A stretch of DNA of 64,000 nt from Desmodesmus armatus (lineage: Eukaryota; Chlorophyta; Chlorophyceae; Sphaeropleales; Scenedesmaceae). The DNA is taken from positions 700,001-764,000 of the forward strand of contig VIIQ02000001.1 of the NCBI GenBank assembly GCA_007449985.2. Reading direction: 5' to 3'. Shown here in pieces: positions 58,805-64,000 of this stretch (the first letter of the stretch is position 1; the number at the start of each line of letters is the position of its first letter). The notes beneath the pieces were generated by a model, which saw only the letters and a program-made list of their open reading frames with translations, did not search any database and was not told the origin of the DNA. The position numbers and the translations under genes are program-made.

Positions 58805-61097
58805 TTGCAGTGCACACAGCATAGAATGACCCCCGGAGTGTGACACCGACAAATCCATGAACGCCACAAACATCAACAGGAAACACATGATGGGACAACG
58901 GAAAAACCAACCGGGATGCTTATGCCAGACTCAAGACACGGTCAGGGAGGCTCAAAGGCATCCATCCAGCAATAAATACTTCTGCCGGCCACCAGCGGTG
59001 CTCAAGGGGCCCCACGACCGCAGGGTCTAGCAGACCGTCTAACTGAAGACCGAGCCGACAACAAACCTCCGGCACTGAGTGGTGGAGTGACCAGTGGGTA
59101 TACTGTCCACCAGCGCCGTCCCGTTTGTCACAGGGTCTTCAGGAAGGCACAACCCATTTTGCCAGGCCGCGCTCATGAGCGGATGATCATGTGCGGATAT
59201 TGCCAGGCTGCTGTGTGATAAATGCAGCTTTAATGTTGGAGACACCAGCTGGATCACTGCCAAGACCCTGTGCAGCTGCCGCATGCACAAGACTGTGAAG
59301 TGCAAGCAACACTTCAATCAAATCTTCAAGAAATGCAGGCAAGCAAGCAAGCAAGCTGAAGCCAGCAAGCAAGCTCAAGCCGTAGAATGCAGACGCAGCT
59401 GCAGCAAAGAGTAAAGCAGCCTCAGGCTCTGCAGGCAGGCCACAAAGGACGGCCGCCACACAAGCACACCTGCTGATTGTGTCTGGCCACACTTCAAAAC
59501 CTGATGGACAGCCTGTCTGCTGGTTGAATCAGGATGCTAGTATACTCTCAACCATCGCTCAAACGCTGCTCACAACACATGCTGGCCACACCCCAACGCT
59601 CATGGCAGTCAGGTGTGTGGGACACACACTGATCGCCAACACAACACACACAGAGCTGGCTTCTGATAGCAATTCGACGCTGCCATACACACACAGGATC
59701 GACCTACAGTCATGCAGGGTGTGCACTGCTCTACCTGCTGCACACATCATCCACATGCACTCCAGAAATCTTCGCATACGATGTAAAACCACACTGTACG
59801 TGCAAGCTGGTGCATTCAAAGCCCCTGATCCGATGCCACAATGCATCTGAATGGACCAGCAACGCCCATGCCAAATCAGGCCAGGCACATCAGGAATCAG
59901 GCATAAATGACACCACGCCTGGCGCGTGGCAGACACACCAAAGCAAAGCCACAGCATGTATCAATGAACCACAGGGATTAGGCACGGCCCGGCTTCCTGC
60001 ATTCGAAATCTCTCCCGCAGAGAGAACAAACATGTCTGTACACTGTACAGTGCTAGCTCCTCAGCATGTAGCATGTGCTACATGCACCAGCCGCAATCTG
60101 GCCAGCCCATATTTCAGCAAACCAGACATGCCACCATGTACAAGGATGTGGCACTTATGCACGAATGCACAGCATGTGTCGTTCACAGCACAACTGTGGC
60201 TTGCTGCAGATAGTGCAGACGGTGCAGTGGGTGCTGCCACTGCCAACAGCCGGTCAGTATGGCTGTAGCGGCTGCTGAACATTTCCTGCAGTCACTGCTG
60301 CCACTGGTGCCACCGCCGCTGGGGCCATCAATGCTGCCGCTGGTGCTGCCAATAGTGCCGCCACTTCTGCCGCTGCTGCCGCTGGTGCCATCATTGCTGC
60401 CGCTGGTGCCACCGCTGCTGCCGCTAGTACCGCTGCCGCTGCCATTACTGCTGCAGCAGCAGGTGCTGAGACCAGTTCAGCCAGTCACAGTCGATAGCCT
60501 GTCACAATGCTGCTGTACTGCAGGTCCTGGCTGCGCCGGCCAGGCTGCTTGCTACAAAATTGTGTTGCTGGACCCTACCCAGAGTACCTGCCAATGCTGC
60601 CACCGCTGCCACTGCTGCCAGGTCAGTGTGCCTGCCTCCAAGCCTACCTGCCTTCTGCCCTGCCCGGCAGACATCTGCGCAGTTCTGCTGGTTGTGCTGG
60701 TCTCCTTCTCAGTGCTTGGGTTGCCGCTGCAACCGAGCAGTTGAGTCACAGCACACCCAGCACTGGTTGTATTGCTGCTTTCTCAATAATCACTGAGGCC
60801 TCCTCCCTGACTGCAGCAGCAGCCGTCACCACGGCCTGTACTGCTGCTGGCACCCTCAGTGCTTGCATGGCTGCCAGCTGAAGCGCCTGCCTGCATGCTC
60901 AGCACTTACTGCGCCCTGGATCCTCGCTGCCCTCAGCGCTTTATGTGCGTGTTACTGAAAAGGTCTGCACTTGCACTGCTGCCGCCCTCACGGCCTGTTC
61001 TGCTGCTGGGCCCCTCAGCGCTTGTATGTGCATGTGCAAAACAGTGCCAGCACTTGCGCTGCCGCCTCCCTTACTGCCTGTACTGCTGCTGGCCCCC
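58805..61097 (-). other. Long 3' flank/UTR of the ABCG gene
   Basis: 2.3 kb that is A/C-rich on the + strand with no supported coding exon. It contains a trinucleotide-like low-complexity block (60280-60470) and a minisatellite overlapping the stop codon (60843-61117). Confidence 0.45.
60280..60470. repeat. Imperfect GCTGCCGCTGGTGCC-type low-complexity block
   Basis: Repeated CTGCCGCTGGTGCC/ACCGCTGCTGCC units with threefold periodicity. Open frames on both strands read Leu/Pro- or Ala/Pro-rich and are best explained by the repeat rather than by a gene. Confidence 0.7.
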
Positions 61098-61117
61098 TCA
61101 GCGCTTGTATGTGCGTG
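60843..61117 (-). repeat. ~80-bp minisatellite, four copies, carrying the ABCG stop codon
   Basis: CTCAGCGCTTGTATGTG and variants occur with their TCA (TGA on the minus strand) at 60856, 60933, 61015 and 61098, spacing 77-83 bp. The 61098 copy is the genuine end of the ABCG reading frame (TYKR-stop). The downstream copies repeat the last codons, the stop and adjoining sequence. Confidence 0.8.
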
Positions 61118-64000
61118 TGTATGATAGGGCCAGCCAGGCCATGATGGACCAGAAGATGAAGAAGCTGGAAACAACCTGCAGGCACTTCCAGGCATCAAAG
61201 TTCTGCAGGCCTGCAGTCACACAAAGGGCACAGGGACACAGCGTGAGCAAACACCGAGATAACGGTTTTGATATACATCATGAAATCTGGAAGTTGTGAT
61301 GTGAAGCACAATGAGATCAGCAGGCACAAGGTGTTGGTCTCAGCACAGCATTTCCACTGTCTTACGGGCATGCTTGGATCACTCTGTGTTCATTGTACCA
61401 GCTGGACAAGCCAAACTTAGCCTCCCATTATCAAAGGCTGTACCTTGATCACAGGTCAGCCACAGATACAGCGGCTAACACTGGAGAGCCGAGACTCACA
61501 CTGCACAATCCCGTGATGATGTGCATTATACTGCACTGTGGTGCTGCACACTGTGGTGTAGCAGCTATCGCAGCAGTGTCATTTTGACATGTACAACAGA
61601 CTGAGAGTGTCACCGTCCTGCCAATGTCACTCACCAAAATATGAGAGCACTGTGATTCCCCCAGCTGTGACTCCTGCCCGTGGTACTGGTTGATCATAAG
61701 GGCACCCCAGCTGTAGTGAACCACGTTGCACTTCACAGCCCACGCCCTGCAGAGCATTCACGATACAGCACGGTCACTGAGTGCTTTCACTACTCTACAG
61801 CACGGGGTGGTCCCGCACAAGCGTAGGTAACAGAGTTGCACTGACTTGTTCTGAAGTTGCACATGCTCAACAGCCTGACCAACCAACAGCACAGCCAATT
61901 GCAGCCACAAAACCGTAAACCCTGCAAGCTCTCCCTGAACCCTATTCTCCAAACAAGCAGCAGTAATCCTTACCAGTAGACCGGCACAGCAGGTGCCCTG
62001 ATCATGAAGCCACATAGGACCAAAGAGATGATGAGGATGAAGCACAGCAGCGGCATGGCAACCATCACGCCAGGGCTTAGAGCAGCCAGGGTATAGGCCA
62101 GCGCTGCAGCAACAACAAGCGATAGCAGCGGGGGGCAGTGTGCAGGTTTAAGCCTAAGAGTCATGTAGACAAACATGATGATGCAGCCCAGATTGTGACA
62201 AGCCTTCTGCCGAGCACAAAACACAATGCTCCATTTGCCCTGACACTGCAGATGTGAACAGACTCCGGCCAAGATGGCTTCTTCCAACTTCCAACCAGCC
62301 TCAAAACACACTAGCGCAACCATCACATGTCATCCTGCCAGAGGCATCCTTGTGCAGCCAGCAACACCGTTACCATTTGTCACAAGCAACACCACTGTAC
62401 CAGACCCCCACAACAGCCCTATCAAACATATCAAACAAACAACACATGCGCCCACCTGTGCCGTTCGCCAGTGTGACAAAGTTGACCAGCCAGAACAGCA
62501 GGAAGCTGCCCTGCAGCCTGCATGCCAGGAACACCGTGGCGGTTGTAGCTGATGTCACCGGCAGCATCAGCAGCAGCTCATCCAGCAGCTTGTACAGCAG
62601 GTACGTCACGGGGCGGTACAGCCCGTCGTTTCGCTCCCGGATGAACAGCGCACGCTCCATGCCCATACCTGAGGGAATGGATGCACAGCGGCACAGCATG
62701 GTGAGATGACAATTGCTAGTGGCAACGCCTCATTCTGTGCTTGTGGCCAGGTGCATGCGATACCACACTGCAGGTGATGCTTAACACAGTCATTACTTGC
62801 TGCTGCTGTTGCCGCCAAACATTCAAAACGTTGTGCTGCTGCTGTTCTACATGATGGTGCGTGCCCATCACGCCTGCCTGGCCAATCAGCTACTGGCTCC
62901 GATCCCAGAGACCCAGGGGGTGCAACCCTAGGCCCAGGAGCTTCACCTGGCAGGTAGATAATGGAGGAGCATATGGGTGACAGTGTCATGAGGAACAGCA
63001 GGCTGGACAGCACCGGTACATTGAGGGTGGAGAAGTCGGTCCCGGTGTTCCAGTACAGCGACAGCACCATTACAGCAAACAGCAGCTTCTCCATGACCCG
63101 TGGGAGGGTGTAGGCTGGGGAGCAGTAGTTGCGTGCTGTGCGGAACTGCAGCAGCACCTGCAGGCACAAGCAACCATAAGCAAAGAGTGAAAAGCAGCGG
63201 GTGTGCATGGTTTGTTGAATTCAAACTGCTCAACACCCTCAACTACTGCTGCGTTGGTCGCTGAATGCCTTGCTATCTGCATGTTCGCCACAGCAAGTTA
63301 TGGTTTTGTGTGCACATGCCGTACCAGCAGGCTCCACCAGGCCGGCGTGACGTATGTCTGGCTGCCCCAGCAGTTGATGCCGCTGCAACAACTGCTGCTG
63401 CTGGTGCCGACATCGTTGCCGCCGCTTGTGAGTCTGCTGCTGCTCATCCAGCCGCCAGGGTTTGACAGGAATGAGCTGTCACGTGTGAGGCGCCTGAAGT
63501 CATGAGTCATCGACTGCCGTGCTGCAGCCTGCTCCATAAACGCTGTGTACTGGTAGCTGTTCAGCTGCGGGGCACACAGAAAGGCAGTGGGACACAGGGA
63601 GGTCAAGCAATGGGGGCGCAGAATAGGGTATAGTATAGTATAGAATAGGGTATACCGACAGTAGGACCAGGCTGGACAGGCCGCTCTGTCACCGTAGTGT
63701 TGGGCATGGACATGGCCATGCTGCCTCATTAGCGCAGGCTCAGCCTGCAAAGAGGCTGTGCTGGCCCAATCCAGCTGTCACAGTGTGTGCCAACTCTTGT
63801 GCCGAGCCGTACGTGCAGTCTAAAGCTGCTCGGGGTGCCGCCTCTTGAAAGCACATTCCCAACGCAGCACTGTGTACTCAGTACTAGCGGCTCGCAAGAT
63901 CACTACTGTGTACTGCTACTGGTCGCATGATGACTACAGCTGTCCCACCTTGGCCTGAAAGCTGGTTGAGTAGACCTCTGCCAGCCCAACCTTGCCCTCC
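61098..64000 (-). CDS. ABC transporter G family (ABCG/WBC), C-terminal membrane half, 5' end outside window
   Basis: Phase-consistent exons: 64000-63949 (continues beyond the window), 63564-63325, 63157-62947, 62668-62456, 62103-61974, 61746-61635, 61202-61098, about 315 residues seen. The sequence matches the ABC2-type membrane domain of ABCG proteins: QFRTARNYCSPAYTLPRVME, then a hydrophobic helix, ERALFIRERNDGLYRPVTYL with YLLYKLLDELLLMLP, FWLVNFVTLANG, ALAYTLAALSPG with two helices, VPVYWAWAVKCNVVHYSWGA, INQYHG, and a final membrane helix before WLALSYTRTYKR-stop. About six membrane helices. The nucleotide-binding domain should lie upstream, beyond 64000. ABCG transporters export lipids, sterols or other hydrophobic compounds; the substrate cannot be told from this part. 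A minisatellite overlaps the stop codon. Confidence 0.9.

Noticed and set aside
60259..60744. Leu/Pro-rich 161-codon + strand open frame
   Set aside because: It is produced by the imperfect 15-bp low-complexity block. The surrounding base skew indicates minus-strand transcription.

Overview
This is nuclear DNA of a green alga, most likely Chlorophyceae (Chlamydomonas or Scenedesmus relatives). The evidence is very intron-dense genes with GT-AG introns, abundant CAG/CTG-driven Gln and Ala tracts, the algal poly(A) signal TGTAA downstream of several genes, and gene families typical of algae: a J-domain/ferredoxin plastid co-chaperone, an OPR-type organelle RNA-binding protein, a VTC-type polyphosphate polymerase family member and MORN proteins. 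There is no bacterial, organellar or obvious transposon coding content, and I saw no tRNA or rRNA gene.

Layout: (1) 1-871 (+) C-terminal end of a Gly/Ala-rich protein with a 237-bp in-frame repeat. (2) 3058-6056 (-) plastid DnaJ-ferredoxin protein, 7 exons. (3) 6459-12285 (+) MORN-repeat/filamin-repeat protein, 14 exons. (4) 12692-16873 (+) PCID2/Thp1-like PCI-domain protein of the mRNA-export machinery. (5) 18577-25206 (-) SPX-VTC-DUF202 protein. (6) 26535-30781 (+) unrecognised Gln/Ala-rich protein. (7) 30782-38750 about 8 kb without recognisable coding sequence, with + strand transcript-like base skew and tandem repeats. (8) 39534-44112 (-) OPR-like protein. (9) 44439-53866 (+) gamma-tubulin complex protein, GCP6-like. 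(10) 54583-57745 (-) prolyl 4-hydroxylase-like 2OG-Fe(II) dioxygenase with a C-terminal ShKT-like module. (11) 61098-64000 (-) C-terminal part of an ABCG transporter that runs off the window.

Exon boundaries were deduced by reading-phase bookkeeping and conserved motifs. The DnaJ, MORN and ABCG models are phase-consistent throughout. PCID2, the VTC N-terminus, the Q-rich gene, OPR exons 4-5 and the last P4H junction each have at least one unresolved junction. The genes are not functionally clustered; they alternate as divergent pairs sharing short promoters and convergent pairs sharing 3' flanks. Non-coding sense strands are G/T-rich, so strand composition alone outlines the transcription units.

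The most unusual signal is recurrent local tandem duplication that copies an exon edge with its splice site or stop codon into the adjoining intron or 3' flank. It is seen several times in the OPR gene, and also in the PCID2 and ABCG genes; several copies would act as poison exons or decoy splice sites. Second is a series of about nine apparent single-base frame switches confined to the GCP6-like gene. Third is loss of the expected catalytic-tunnel glutamate in the VTC domain.
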